Positions 36,832-49,887 of a stretch of DNA of 64,000 nt are shown here, piece by piece. The stretch is from Progne subis subis (lineage: Eukaryota; Chordata; Aves; Passeriformes; Hirundinidae). Position 1 is the first letter of the stretch; each line of letters begins with the position of its first letter. The position numbers and the translations under genes were made by a program. The stretch lies in assembly GCA_022316685.1 (NCBI GenBank), contig JAKJHU010000024.1:8402943-8466942 (forward strand), read 5' to 3'. A model generated the notes under the pieces. That model ran no database searches. It was not told the DNA's origin and worked only from the letters and a program-made list of their open reading frames with translations.

Positions 36832-39104
36832 TTATTCAGCTTTCATTTGCTCCCTGACATCAGAAGGCAAAGTTTCAAACAAATTGTCCTCTACAGTGAA
36901 ACCAGTCCTTTTCAGAGCTCTACACTCACCGAGCTCAGGTGGGAGGATTTCAAAGTGATTGCCTTTAATATCCAAGTAGGAGAGCAGTGTCAAATTACCA
37001 ATTTTAGGTGAAAGGACTGACAAGTTATTTTTCCCAATTTTCAACGTCTTAAGTTTTTTGCAAAAGTACAGTTCATCTGGCACACTCTCCACTTTGTTGC
37101 AAGTAATGGAAAAGTATTGTAAACTCTGCAGAACTCCTATTTCAGGTGGGATAAAGCGAATGTCATTGTAAGACAAATCCAAGTATCTGATTTTGTTGCA
37201 TAGGAACAGGTGGGACGGAAGAACCTCTATTTTGTTATGGCTGAAGGAAAGCCGCTCTAGACTAGTGAGTTTCTTTATATGCTCTGGGATGTAGGTTATA
37301 CTGTTGTACCACAGCTTCAGAATCGTCAATTTTCGCAGATGTTGAAAACTTACAATTTCTTCAATGGATTTGAGGTTGTTTTCCTTTAGATCCAGTTCCT
37401 GAAGACTGAGAAGGCTGAAGACTGCATGAGGGATGCGCTCTAAATCACAATGAACCAATTCCAGCTGTGTCAGGATTGACCATCTTCTTCAGGTTGTTGA
37501 GCATCACTAACTTAGTGCCATCATTATGAATACACAACTTTTGCAGGTGACTTGAAACATCAACTGCAGACTGTGGGATTTTGGACAAATTACTTTTTAT
37601 GTGAAGAACTTTCAGGCTTTTAAGCTCCCGAAAAGACTCCAGGGTAATGTTTTTAGAAATATCGTGACTTAGGGAGCCAATTAAATAGAGCTCTTCCAAA
37701 TTTCTGAGGCCATACATCCAATGTGGAAGTTCTCTGATGTCATCAAACTTGACACTCAAGATCTTGAGATTCTCCTTCAGAAAAGCCAAGGCGGCACTGT
37801 GGATTTTCACAGAGCACTTGGTGCAGTGAAAGCTCCTGGAGATTATCCAACTGTGCAATGGTTGCTGGTATCATTACATTATTAATTATTTCAAGTTTTA
37901 AAGACTGCAGCTCAGTAATTTCAAACACTGTGTCTGGTAGTCCAGAAAGCATGAAAAGCTGTAGCTCCAAATGGCTGTGGGAGTTTGTCTGTAGCCTCTG
38001 TCGCAGTTTATCTGCAGTCCACTCATTGTTTAGGTTCAGCTGTTTCAGCTTATTTTCACTGACTTCAGACAGGAAGACAGCAAAGCGCTTGGAGTAGAGA
38101 GGATCATACTGATCGATCATATGGAGCATAAAAGCAAAGTCATTCTTGACGTCTGGGATATCATCGATTCCCGTCTCCTGCCGAACATACTCAAAAGAAT
38201 ATTCTTTCAGTGAGCGGTAGAACAACCAATACAGTGTATAAAGGCAAGTCAGGCCATAGATGCTGACAAAGCACAGGTAGCAGTAAGAAAGTTTAGAGAA
38301 CAGATGGGCCATCGTGTGATTACAGCAAAAATTCTTGTATCCTGTCATGTCTTCAATATCAACATTACAGACTACTGTAAAATTAACTTCTGAGACAAGT
38401 GCAGTGTTGTAAGCAATAATAATAAGGAATTTAATTACCTTAAGTACAGTCTGGCGAACGTACATGACATAGAGTATATCACCCTCCTCAACATGCAGTC
38501 TAAATTTCTTCACCTTTTCAAACAGTGCTTTGGCCTGTTCACCTTCTTTTTTATCTAATGCCCCAGGTGTTCCCTTATCCACAACTAACTTCTCAGGGAT
38601 TGATTTTAAAGACTGTGTCTTGACCAAAGTGCCTTCAGTGTTTGGCTGAGTAGTATTAGACTTGTTAATGTTGTTCTTCCTGTTATCCTTCTCTTCAGAG
38701 TCTTCCCCCGACACCTCGGATAAAGCTCTTGTTGTCCAGGGAGAATCAAAGCATTTCCCAAGTATTGAAATGAAGTGTTCAATTTTGGAGCTTGATCCAG
38801 GGAATTTGAACCAAAAGTTACTACACAGCATGAAGACCAGTGTGTGTATAAGGACAAGGTAAGGGAAGTACTTGGCATACCAGTGCAGAGCCCGTTCATA
38901 GCACACCTGATTTATAAAGCTGTATTGCTGAAGGTCCAAATCAGTCTTGAGTCCTTTCATTTCAACCGTAGCTGGGGGGGTGGATGGCTTCGGTGGTGGA
39001 AGGGGGGTGGTATCTGGTATTGTGTTAAACACATTTGAACTATTAGATTGGTTCTGGCAAGGCTGGACGCGCTTTGGAAGGCATATTATCTTGTCTTGCA
39101 TGAC
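36832..39104 (-). CDS. LRRC8C: LRRC8C main coding exon, with two single-base frame breaks
   Basis: This exon encodes residues 47-802 of LRRC8C, which forms the VRAC with LRRC8A and carries chloride and organic osmolytes during cell-volume control. The acceptor is tgtgttccag at 39105-39106; the first codons read [12 protein letters not shown]. In order: extracellular loop 1 (about 47-125, with C54 and C114), TM2 (about 126-144), a charged cytosolic loop (147-255), TM3 (about 264-282), extracellular loop 2 (C292, C306, C307), TM4 (about 318-340), then leucine-rich repeats from about residue 400 to the C-terminus, ending EQMKAE. The expected length is about 803 residues. The frame is broken twice, each time by one doubled base: near 37818-37819 after codon 475, and near 37473-37474 after codon 589. 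Sequence on both sides of each break is highly conserved, so assembly error is likelier than a dead gene. Read literally, the protein would stop after about 499 residues. Confidence 0.97.
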
Positions 39105-41616
39105 CTGGAACACACAAAAAGATATCTTTTGAACTGATCTACAAGCAATGGTGGCAGCACGGATGGGTAGCTGTCCTTGGAGTACCTCTAGCTGCCAGGC
39201 ATTCCTCCACACAGCCTGCTACTTGGACCCACAGGCTGTGCTATTATTATTCTCAACAAGACACTTGTTCTATATGCCAAGAACTAGGCCACCCCCTTCT
39301 ATCTATGATTAGCTTTCCATAATATGAATAAGAGGGCACTGAGACAATCTGGAAAAAGGAGAAATGTGGGGAATGCTTCCAGAAAAGACCAGGGATCTCT
39401 TGCTATGCTCTGCTCTCTCCAGAGACAGACTGTTACTGCCAGGTGTATTCACCCTGGCTACATGATGTTCAGAGATAGCTCAGGCTTGACAGCGGCACAA
39501 CTGCATTCATGTGGCTGTACTCTCCCGCTGTGATGTCATATCACACCAAAAATGGCTGACAAAGGGCTAATGTGAGCATACCTATGCTGGGCCATTATTA
39601 ATCTTCAGGCTTAATAAAGACAGATAAGGACAGGTCTTTGATGGCATTTGTGAGTGCATAGACATAAATTTTATTTAGTTTCTTATATATATATACATAG
39701 AGTCCTCATAGAATCATGGAATGATCTGGGTTGGAAGAGACCTTAAAGATTATCTACTTCCAACACCCTGCCATGGGCAGGGACACCTTCCACTAGACAA
39801 GGTTGCTCAGAGCCCCATCCAACCTGGCCTCAGACACTTCCAGGGATAGGGCATCCACAATTTCTCTGAGAACTTCAACCTGTTTCACTGCCTCAATATC
39901 CTCACGTGAAGAATTTCTTCCTAATATCTAATCTAAACCTACCCACTTTCAGCTAAAAGCCCTTACTCCTTGTCCTATCACTACAAGCCCTTGTCCAAAG
40001 CCCCTTTCTATGAGGGCTTCTGTAGGATGGACTACACACCTGGGGGGGAAAAAAAAAATCTAGCTCTGTTCTTGAGTCTGTCTGTGGAAATAAAAAACAA
40101 ACAAGCTTGCTAAATCCGGAATGGTCATCCATATTGACAAACTGAGGTCAGAGTGCCTTTAAGGACCAATCACCTTTGGTTTAATTTGGGATAACAATTC
40201 TGATTTCAATGCAAGGCTCCCCACAGGTCTGAATTTAAAATGCTAATCCATGTGATAAACCAAGGAGCTCTCTTCCTTGCCCTGAATGACTAATTGGGAT
40301 TAGCCCAAACTAAGAATGTGTGTCTAGTTACTCTTTGACATCATGGTTGTTGAAAGCACTTAATATAAGGTATGCAACAAGAGCTACCAAAATCAGATGA
40401 TCCTTGATGATCCCCCCTGGTGTAGATGCTCAGATAAGACCACGTGTTTTGAACAGCATCAGTGCTATAACGGTTGACACATCAGAACCTTCTGTAGTTA
40501 ATCTATGTCTGTAAACTGTCTGCTACTGTGATATACACCCTTAGTTACGTCCTGGATTTATGTATCCCACAATAAGTTGGAATAAAAACAACTTGCCCAT
40601 TATTTCAATATTTCCACACATTATTTTCCACTGTGCTTCCTCCAATCAAACAGGTAAACTTAAAACAGAGAACAACTATAACAGATTTGCTTTGTGTGGT
40701 TAAGCAAACATCTACTAATGCAAAATTCAGTTCTGTATAAAGAGATTTTTAAACATGAGTGTTGCATCAACTCAACATACTTAGACCAGAGAACACAGGT
40801 GAAACTATAGTTGATTTCATGCGAAATTTGAGACATAGTATAACTAAATCCTACACCATGTAAGGGAGCAAATTCCTCTGAAATAAGAGCTCTGACAGTG
40901 TGTCCCTTTAGCTCCATTTCAAAGTCATGCCAAGAAACGTGAGATCCATGTTTGAACCCGTACTGTAACTTTATATTTTTGTAGAGTCATCCCAAACAGC
41001 ATTTTTCACTTCTTTTCTGCTTTTGGCTCTTCAGCAAATGTAACTAATAGTGACTGACAGTAGTGTCAATTGTTTATGTGTAAGCATCCTCAGAGACATT
41101 TTGGAATGGAAGAGACATAATATTAGCTGTGGGTGTTGTTAAATTAAATCAGCACATTAATTTCAAACCTCTTTAAAGGATAAAGACAGAAACAATATTA
41201 ACATTTGCCAAATAAAGAAAAACAGCAGCTACAAAATTCCATTTTTTTAAACTTTCAAACAGCAAAATGGTAACAAATAAGAACTGAAGTCGATAATCTG
41301 GTTTTTTATGCCAAACTGAGGTGAAAACAGTGATCCAGACACCAGCCAAACCAACAGTTCTTATCTTAGTTGGCACAGTTCCATTGACTGTAATGCAACT
41401 CTGCTGATTCACAACTGCTAAAAGTCTGGTCTGTGTTATTTGATGTTGCTACTTAAACAGCTTTAATCCTGGGACCAGCACATTTTTCCTTTGTTCATGC
41501 TGAGCCCAAGAGATAAAAGAAGATAGGACACCACCATTCCAAGGCCCTTCCTCATCTGTGGTGTTCTCTCAGCAGCCCCGAGAGCCCCCGCCACACCTCT
41601 GTGGCCTTTGATTTAC
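39105..41616 (-). other. LRRC8C: LRRC8C intron between the two coding exons
   Basis: This 2.5-kb phase-0 intron has a GT donor (gtaaat) and an AG acceptor after a pyrimidine-rich stretch (tttttgtgtgttccag). It contains the longest CR1 element of the window (39707-40037) and otherwise AT-rich sequence with no supported exon. The splice joins CTLQ to VMQDK, the junction seen in the conserved protein. Confidence 0.93.
39707..40037 (-). mobile_element. CR1 LINE, truncated, in LRRC8C intron
   Basis: About 330 bases in reverse orientation start with the complement of the CR1 3' end (tcatagaatcatggaatgat, then gggttggaagagacc). The complement of the usual CR1 body follows, including the segments matching ggcaggtttggatgggg-type and aagaaattcttc. 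The 5' part is missing, as in nearly all genomic CR1 copies. It lies in the intron between the LRRC8C coding exons, in the same orientation as the gene. Confidence 0.93.
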
Positions 41617-41754
41617 CTGTAAGGTGCACCCGAACACTCCGATCATCAGCATGGCCACCGAGAGATAGTCCGTGAACACATCCCACCAGGGCTTCAGCAC
41701 CCGGAACGCCGGCTGCTGCTCCGAGAACTGCCGGAACTCGGTCACAGGAATCAT
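41617..41754 (-). CDS. LRRC8C: LRRC8C coding exon 1 (codons 1-46)
   Basis: This exon encodes the first 46 residues of LRRC8C, a pore-forming subunit of the plasma-membrane volume-regulated anion channel, which assembles with LRRC8A. It starts [10 protein letters not shown] and continues through the [20 protein letters not shown] segment, which forms most of transmembrane helix 1 (about residues 24-44). The start is the methionine of the family's conserved N-terminus. It lies four bases inside an acceptor with the intron end ctgttttgcag (first exon base 41758), so the exon carries only a 4-base 5' UTR piece. The 3' end is a donor after the CTLQ codons (gtaaat, intron begins at 41616), in phase 0. 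The 138 coding bases are intact. Recognition rests on near identity with known vertebrate LRRC8C N-termini. LRRC8 paralogues share the MIPVTEF start, but the following exon settles the identity. Confidence 0.97.
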
Positions 41755-43700
41755 CGTCCTGCAAAACAGCAAGGGCAGCTCAGCGTCCTGCAGCTCGGAT
41801 CCCGCACGCCGTGCGAGCAAGTGATAACCCCGCTCTGTAAATGGAACTTGCAGGACGTGGCACAGAAGTTCCCAGCTACTGACAGCCCACCGCAGAAGCG
41901 GGATGCTCGTGCTGTCACTACCCAGCTCCTGGAAGGGAGAGCCTGCAATCCCATCCACGCAGGCAGGCAAATCCCTCTCTCTGTTGACTCCAGCAATCTC
42001 TGATGGGTCAGTGAGGCCTTCTGCACCCTTGAAAACCAGCCCATTCTGTAGACAGGGATGTTCAGCACCATACACTTCAGCCCTGATGCTCAAAGGTCTG
42101 GCTGAAATGCTTGTCCCTGCAAATTTCACACACCTTTTTGGATATCATGGTTTCATTCACTTCCATTCTATTCATAGTGGTTTCAGGAATGCTTTGGAAT
42201 ATGCACTGCAATTTTAAATCTACTCTGTTTTGAATGAACCCAAGGTGCTTTAGGTAACCAAAACTACAGCCAGATCAAGGGCTTTATCTTCACCTCAGAT
42301 GTGTAGGCTTACATCAATCATGTCCTCTGAAAAATCAACTAACACATGAGCACGTACAGGCAAAGCAGCTGATATTAAAGCCTATAGCATACTGTATAGC
42401 TGAATCCCTGAGATCAAACCAGTACTGAAACTCCTTAGTAAGTTACAGTGGAAAGATAAATTCAGATGGGAATGTAACAAAAATACTCCCAAGGGCAATT
42501 AACAAAATTTGTCCATTAACTAACATCATAAATGATCACCACAATCAGTTCATATCACAGTAGCACTGGAAGTCTGTAATTCTGATTCAGCTGCACACTG
42601 GGACCCATTATTGTGGGTTTGGTGACATCCATTTCTGGGCCGGCTTAGTGATAATAAGCACACTCTTGCTGAGAGGCAGCCTAGGAACTTAGGGGATTCA
42701 GTTCATTCAGAGCCAGGGAACAGGAAGGGGATGATTCAAGCCCTAATGGCTGCAATTCATTGCCAGTGTACAGCCATCCTAAGGATTAAGGACTGACCTC
42801 CATTAACTGGCCATACATGTGTGGAAGGATGCTCACTTTGGCACCTTCTCTGTCTCTGCCTGCCCATCTGATCCTCAGGAGGTACTGTAGTCCCCAAAGG
42901 TATAAGGTGAAATCTATAAATGAATTTGTGGTAGTAGCTAGGCTGGGGCTTTGCAGCCAACTAGCATAAGAACTTTTGTTCCTTGCGCCACCCCTCTCTT
43001 TCAACCCTTCCATGTTGCTTGGCCAGACAGGAGAATTGCTCTCTCAGCCTCCTGTCCTTCTAAAGTCTGTCCCCAGGACACAGGCTACAATGCCTGCTGA
43101 AACCATACACACCTCTTACACAGCTGGCAATCCCCAAGATGAAGGCAGGCTGTCCCCCAGAGCACTTCCAAATTAATAGACCATCAATGAAAGCGATGGC
43201 AATGCAAGCCTGACTTCACACAGCCAGGTCAGAGGCTTGGCAGCATCCTTGCCAACAGGCCTGAATTGCTGCAGTGCTGCTGGAGGAATGCAGCATTTGT
43301 TATCAAATGGCAGGCAGCCAGGAACCACAATCCTGCCTTTTGTGTGCTTGTCTTGCAAATGTCAGCAGACATATCAGGGAAGATATACCTCTACAGCAGA
43401 GAAAAGCTGGGGTGGCTGCTGGGACAAACCTTTGTTGCCTTTCACTTTTCTTTTATAAATACTGGTAGAAAAAGTGGATCTCATCAATTAGGAGTACCCC
43501 ATGTAGCTTTAAGTACATGCCCAGCACTCCTTCAGCTAAACCTCTGCTGGCAGCTCCCAGTGGCACCTGAGCTGAAGAACATAATGCACAATCTCTCTTC
43601 CATTCCCATATGCACTTCACTGCCATTGGTAAGGAATTACCCTTCTCTTTTTCATTTCCACATAAAATGCAGGTGACTGAGTAGCTGCTGGTAAGCTTTA

Positions 43701-43726
43701 TTTTTTTTTTTTTTTTTTTTTTTTTT
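43701..43726. repeat. Poly(T) run, 26 bases
   Basis: An uninterrupted run of T in LRRC8C intron 1. On the gene's own strand it reads as poly(A). Confidence 0.9.
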
Positions 43727-45248
43727 AATTAAGCATTGAAAGACAGAAAATTCTCAAAGGAATCCACTAATACAAATGGTAGCTAAGCAGTTGCCATGCA
43801 ACAGTCCTTCTCACAGCTTTACAACACATACATTACTGTTGGCTCAGGTTTTGAGGCCAGCTGGCTGACTGGAATGCCATCAGTACACCCAAGAATACCT
43901 ATCAACAGATTACTTTAAAATCACAACATTTTCTTCCCTCCCCTGCAATAATGGCTTAGGAGTGCTTTTTCATATTCTGATGGCACAGCCACTAGAAATC
44001 CTATTTGTAAGATCTTTTTTCAAAAGGATAAACAATTTGAGTGTCAGGTAAAGACAGAATTATGTTTCCCGCAGTAGAGATTCTTGACAAAATGCAAGTG
44101 CTCACATGCACGGAAACGTGTGGAGACCCAGGAGTTGCTGGTTAGACACCCAAGGAACTGTGGATCTGAGCCACAGCTTTATGAAAGGCAGCAGCACTGA
44201 ATCAGGGGCTGTGCCTGACAGCAGATGAGACTGGAAACTATCTTGCAAATTACTGTGCAGGGACAGCTTTCAGACCAAAAAATCCTTTGGCTGTGGTTTT
44301 TTATAAGTTTCATTATGTATTTTTAGGGGTTTTTGTTGTATCATATATTTGCCTTATTTCTCCTAAGTGACGTGTGGGGAATTTAGATGAAGGCAGATAG
44401 GTTCTGATACCACAAACACATGCTGCCCTGATCTCTTGTTCCCTTCAGAGGCTGTTGTTTGCATAGCGTGACTCCTCATTAGCGGAGTGCACACACTGTT
44501 ACCCCAATTAAAGGGCCACGAAGAGGGAGAGCTGCACACAGAAGGCCCCTCTGAGCCATCCTAGAAAACCCATCTCTGGGGGTGGAAGGTTTGCAGTCCA
44601 ACACCAGACATCAAAACCTTGTTTTCCTATATTGTTAAAAAAAGATAACAAACATTACTGAATGGTGACAATAGTACACTATATAAAATAACAGTAAAAA
44701 AACCAACAATGTCTACTGACAGACGGTATTTTTCAGCTTTGGGGAAAAAGGCATTTGTGAGAAACTTTAAATGGCAATTGAATGTGATGAAGTAAGAAAA
44801 CCGTTTTCCAGCACTCAGTGGTAGAACCCTATTGCCTCTCCCCTCACTGTTTTAAGAATCATGAAAAATGCTGGAAAGAACTGCAGAGCAGCCTAGGCTA
44901 ACCAGCACTGCTGACATCTGCACACAGAACAAAATGACACCAAGTCACTTTTCATTTGTCTCCCTTGTCCCTCTAGCTTTTTTCCAATTCTGGCTTCTCC
45001 AGGGATGGAAAGAACACCTATCAGCAGAAACTCAGACCTCAGGGAAGACACAGCATGTCCACCTGGCTCAGAACAACCCAGAAAAATCCCTCCTGACCAT
45101 GTCCAAATCCAGCTCTTCCCACTGCTACACCCAAAGGTGGTCTGTCAGACTCATTTAAAATAGCACACAAACCAAAATAAACAATTCAATCAATCATCAG
45201 TTTGAACAAATCAAGGGGTGTTAAGAAGTCACACTGCAGTGCAAGTCA

Positions 45249-45334
45249 CAGCACACCATTCACTGTAGGACACCATCTCTGGGACAGCACACCATACACT
45301 GTAGTTCTTATCTCTCCTTGTAACAAGGAGATAA
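45249..45334. repeat. 20-base direct repeat next to a palindrome
   Basis: Copies of cagcacaccatncactgtag lie at 45249-45268 and 45285-45304 (one mismatch). The second is followed within a few bases by a near-perfect inverted repeat, ttatctctccttg / caaggagataa, at 45308-45334. Confidence 0.75.
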
Positions 45335-48300
45335 AAGACAAGGAGTTCAACATTTCAGCTGGTGAAATCTAAGACTGCATTACTAATTTGCGTCCATTCA
45401 CATTCAAAAAGCTATTTAATTGCACAATAAATTGTAGTGGAAATGTGGCATCCGACTTATTGTAAAATTTTATTGTAACCTAATTTAGTGAATACTAGAG
45501 TTCTAAATATTGGACATTCTTTTCAATTAAAACCAGACCTTGTTTTTTTTCCTTTCTCTTTCATTTTTAATAATCCTCAAACCCTAGAGAAAATAAAAAG
45601 GCACATGAGATAAATCATCTGATATTCAGCTACCAGAAGAAGATAAAAAAGGAACTTGGATTAAAAAACAGTTGTACTGGCTGTTAAGCAGTGTCGTAGA
45701 ACAGAGCTGTGGGTTTGCCAGATTAAATAAAAATAATAATAATTTAAAAATTAAACAGGAAAAAGAAACTGTAATAAAAAATCCCAAAACAAACAAAAGA
45801 AAAAACACCATAAAAACACTGGAGGGGAGAGAAATCAGTAGTGATTCTTATTTTTAAATTTTAAAATTTCAAAATTTCTAAGAAATGTAGAAAACTTGGT
45901 GAGTGAAGATGAGTATGTCATAAGATTAAATACTTGAACCCTGCTACATCCATCCATCTACTCCATCGGAAAACCCAACTACAGGAATCTCCTAATGCAT
46001 AGGAGATCAGGGGCGAGACACAACAAATTAACGTGACCTGAAAGAGCTAAGGAGAATGAATAGATCCAAGTGAGAGACAAAAGTATCGGAACCAAATTAG
46101 ACTTGATAAATCAACAGATTGAATCAAAGGCTGATTGTGAAATGCCACACCGTGGAGCAAACCAGACTCTGAGCGGTTGGTTTATATCAGAAGGAATAAA
46201 GGAAAGCAGTGACGACAGGTTGGAAGTGACGATGGCTCTTGCCAGTGCGGCTAAAGAGAAAACCGAGGCACCGGGCAATCCGCGTGATGTCCGCTGCAGG
46301 ACACAAAGGAAATCAATCCATCAACTTGCTGCCCACGAGGAGCTCCAGAGGAGCCCGGGCAGGCAGCCCGGGGGTTTGAGTGCCAGCAGCCGCAGCAGCC
46401 CGAGGGAGCGGCGTGCCCTGGCTGGCGCTGGTCGCTGTCACAGCTCGGCCACCAGGCCCTGGGGATAAGCTCGGCCTTGGCCCAGTGCTCCACAGGTTGA
46501 GCTGCTCGGCACGGCTCCGTGTCCGCCGAGGTGCTGTGCACTGCCTTGCTGCAGCACACAAGGGACCCCGCTCGGAGCCAGGACACACCGTGCCACACGG
46601 GCAAACACACGGGGACACGAAGCTGATGCGCCCCCTCATTAGGCTGCATTCGTCTTGTGTCTTGAGAGACTCTTCACAAAGCAAAAACATTCACGCTCAG
46701 AAAACTGCCCCTCTGGTACAACCCTGAACAAAGCTGCTTTTGGCTCGCAGCACCTTCCAGGGCCCAGGCTCTTGCTAGGTGACGGCTGCTATTTTTAAGC
46801 GGATTCTCATAGAGCCACTTCATTCATTTCATGGAGCGCCACTGCTGGGATTGGCAGCAGCCCTCAGGAGCTCATGCTGCTGGGAGTGAACAGTGCCGGC
46901 CACTCCCACTGCCCCACCTCAGCTTCCCCAGGCACAGCCTGCAGAGACACGGCAATGAAAAGCAGCACAGTGAGCAAAGCACGGGCAATAACTGGGAGGC
47001 TCCGCCTTTGTCTCCCAGGCAGGTGTGACAGCACGTGTTCCTCGCTGAGGCAGAGCCCCAGCAGCACCATGACAAGCTGGCCTCGGGCCTGCCTGGGCCG
47101 TGCCGCCAGGAGAGCTGCAGCCTTCCCTAGGCACTGCTCGGGGCCAGCCGCAGGCAGCAGTCACCCTATGCCCTGGCTATGGCCTCCCTGCCCAGCAAAG
47201 CCCAAGAGCCTGTCTCTGTGCCCTGCTGACCCTCATGTGACAGAGAAATGGAGTCACCGCTGCTTTACGTGCTCAGGCAGGAGACCAGCACTTGCCAGAG
47301 CTGCGTTTGCCATGCTACAGGTGTTACTCACCAGCAGCCAAGCCCTTTGGTACTCTGTCCTTCCACTAGTGGTTACTCAATCACGTCACACGTGTTGAAG
47401 CAATCGGTGCCATCCACTGCTTCTTTCGGGGGAACAACCAAAGCTGTGCCCCAGAATCGGGGGCCCTAGATGTCAGACAGGCAACTATCATCCAGAAACT
47501 GCTGGCTTGGCAAGGACAGGGTATGAATTATACACCAGAAGGAAAAAGGAGACGGAACACAGCTGGAGCAGAAAGAAACAGTGACATGGACAGCTAGGAA
47601 GCACAAAACATTGCTGGGATTTCTTAAACTGATTCGAAAAGGTGTTTAATTGATTAGCCAGCTGATGATTTAACCTCATTTCCCTGACATCCCATCAGTC
47701 CTTCTCAGATGAAGGATCAGCACCTCCCAAGAGTGGCAGAGTTCAATCAAGCCACAGGTGGTAGGGGAACAGCCCTGATCCCTACCAGGGAAGGAAGGAG
47801 CTTTCTTCTTGCTATGAGGACCCTTGGGCTGGAGGCTGCAGGACCACAACTTCAGCCCAGCTGAGTATAACAGAAGGGTCAAAGCTCAGATGTTCTCAAG
47901 AGCCAACTCAGACTGGCACTGCTTGGTCTTTCACATCAGAGATCTACTGAGAGGAGAAAAAACTAGGCCAATCCTGCTCTCATGGCTGTTTTAAACATAC
48001 TGCATGTTAGGATAAATTATGAAATGCCTTTTGGGAATAGCACTGCAAGAAGGTCTCTGAATAGGTTCCCATACAGGATTTATTGCACATTCATCTTCAT
48101 TAAAGGAACAGAGCACAGCTCATATTTAACACAAAACAAACTTGTGACCTGGCAGCAGGGACTCAGCAGAGCCCAAGGGCTGTGGACCACGTGTGCAGGG
48201 GCCGCTCACCAGTGGATTTTTACACAGGACAAGGCATTGCGCACCCCAAACCCCACCATCCTTTGTTGTAAACATTTGTTACTCTGCACAAATACCATAA

Positions 48301-49887
48301 AGCCACTTTTCAAATGTTTTGTGCTGTTTGGCCTCGGCTGCCATGGGTCAGGAGGTGAAGTTAAGCTGGAGTGCTTTTCAGCACAGGGCCTGAGGCTGTA
48401 TTGAAAAGCAGAATTTTGAATTCCTATTTGACCTGCTTTGGAACTGTGCACTGAGACAGTTAAATAAGCACAAGAAAGGGAGTTTTTCAGTCAGGTTGAT
48501 GGTGATGTATTCTCAAAGAGGATATTTAAGCAAAATCACTGGTCTGTGCAGAGCCCCAGGGCTTAGGGCAACATAATATAATTCTGTCGATTATAATTTT
48601 GCTAAATTTGTATTTTTAGGTGGGACTTGGTCCTCAAAACAACCATAAGGGAAAACCAGTATAATTTAAAACAAAATCTGAACGAAGATCAAGCCAGCCA
48701 TTGTTCAAACTGTTCTAGAAACAAGCTTAGGAAAACAAATTGGATGTGAACACTACGAAAATTCTGGTCTTTTTATTTAAAACTTTTCAGATCACCCAAG
48801 CCCCCAAATTTGACCTGACTATTGGGAACACAGTTTTTACTGCAGCATGAGCAGCTGCCTACTGTTGGCTAATTTATAAACCTTTGGAAACTGTGGGTTT
48901 GTGTCCTTTGATCTTAGCAGATGAACACATCATTTTCAGCATGTGCCCAGAAATCCCCCTCAGCTCCTGGCACTGCCCGTGCTGGCACCACAGATGACAG
49001 ATAATGGACCTGCTTCACTTCATCACCCAACCAGGAGAGGACTAAAAGTAGATGCAGGGACAAGACACGAAGCCTGGGAAACTGAGATTAGACTAAAGGG
49101 GAAATATGATGATAAGGGCTGGAATTAGTAACTCCTAATTCCCAAGAGGTTTATGTTCCATTCTTATCTGTGTATTCTCACACACATTGTACATGCAGTG
49201 AAATAATGTCTGAACTACCCTGATGTTCAGTTTTGGTAATTATTTTGCTACATGTTTTCAGTGACCAAAATGTCCAGCATTTTGGTACGTGTAGGCGCTT
49301 GGTCAGTTCCCATATAACATGCAATAAAACCTCTGCTACTTCTTGTATTTGCAGCATTTCAGGAGACCAGTTTCCCTGCTAGGTTTTATTGCCATTGGTG
49401 TTTCCTGTAATATAAAATTCAATTTAAAAAAATATTTTTAAAAAGGCAAAAATTTAGCCTGGAAAAACTACTTTGAATGCTGGCTTGTGTTGCCACTGTT
49501 TGAAACATGATGGCTCCCTTTCTGTTTGTTGACTGCAGTGGAGATTTTCATAGGAAGAAATACCACCACTCTTAAGTAAGAAGTACAAACAAATGATGCT
49601 GTTTCTTAAACATAAATCCCACGTAAAGGAACTGGAAAGACATTAAAAACAAACCATTTGCATCCAAACAGTTATTTTTAACGGTCCATGAGTTTACTGT
49701 ATTTTCAAACAAACTCATGTCCTTGTGGCTGAAGCTGGTGAGGAAATGTGACCTGGAGGAACAACAGAGAGTGAGTCAGGAGTCCCCACTGGGATGCGGA
49801 CACGGACAGCCTGTGCACGCCACATCAACCCGCCATGCCACCACTTCTCCAGCTGCAAAACAGAAAGGTATCTACTTTCTTTAGTAC

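Noticed and set aside
46240..46640. GC-rich patch in LRRC8C intron 1 with a 132-codon frame
   Set aside because: CpG density is modest, frames are open on both strands, no splice or promoter signal found.
48206..48451. Possible minus-strand exon ending at a gtgagc donor (48208)
   Set aside because: Only the donor is good; no convincing acceptor and the translation looks random.
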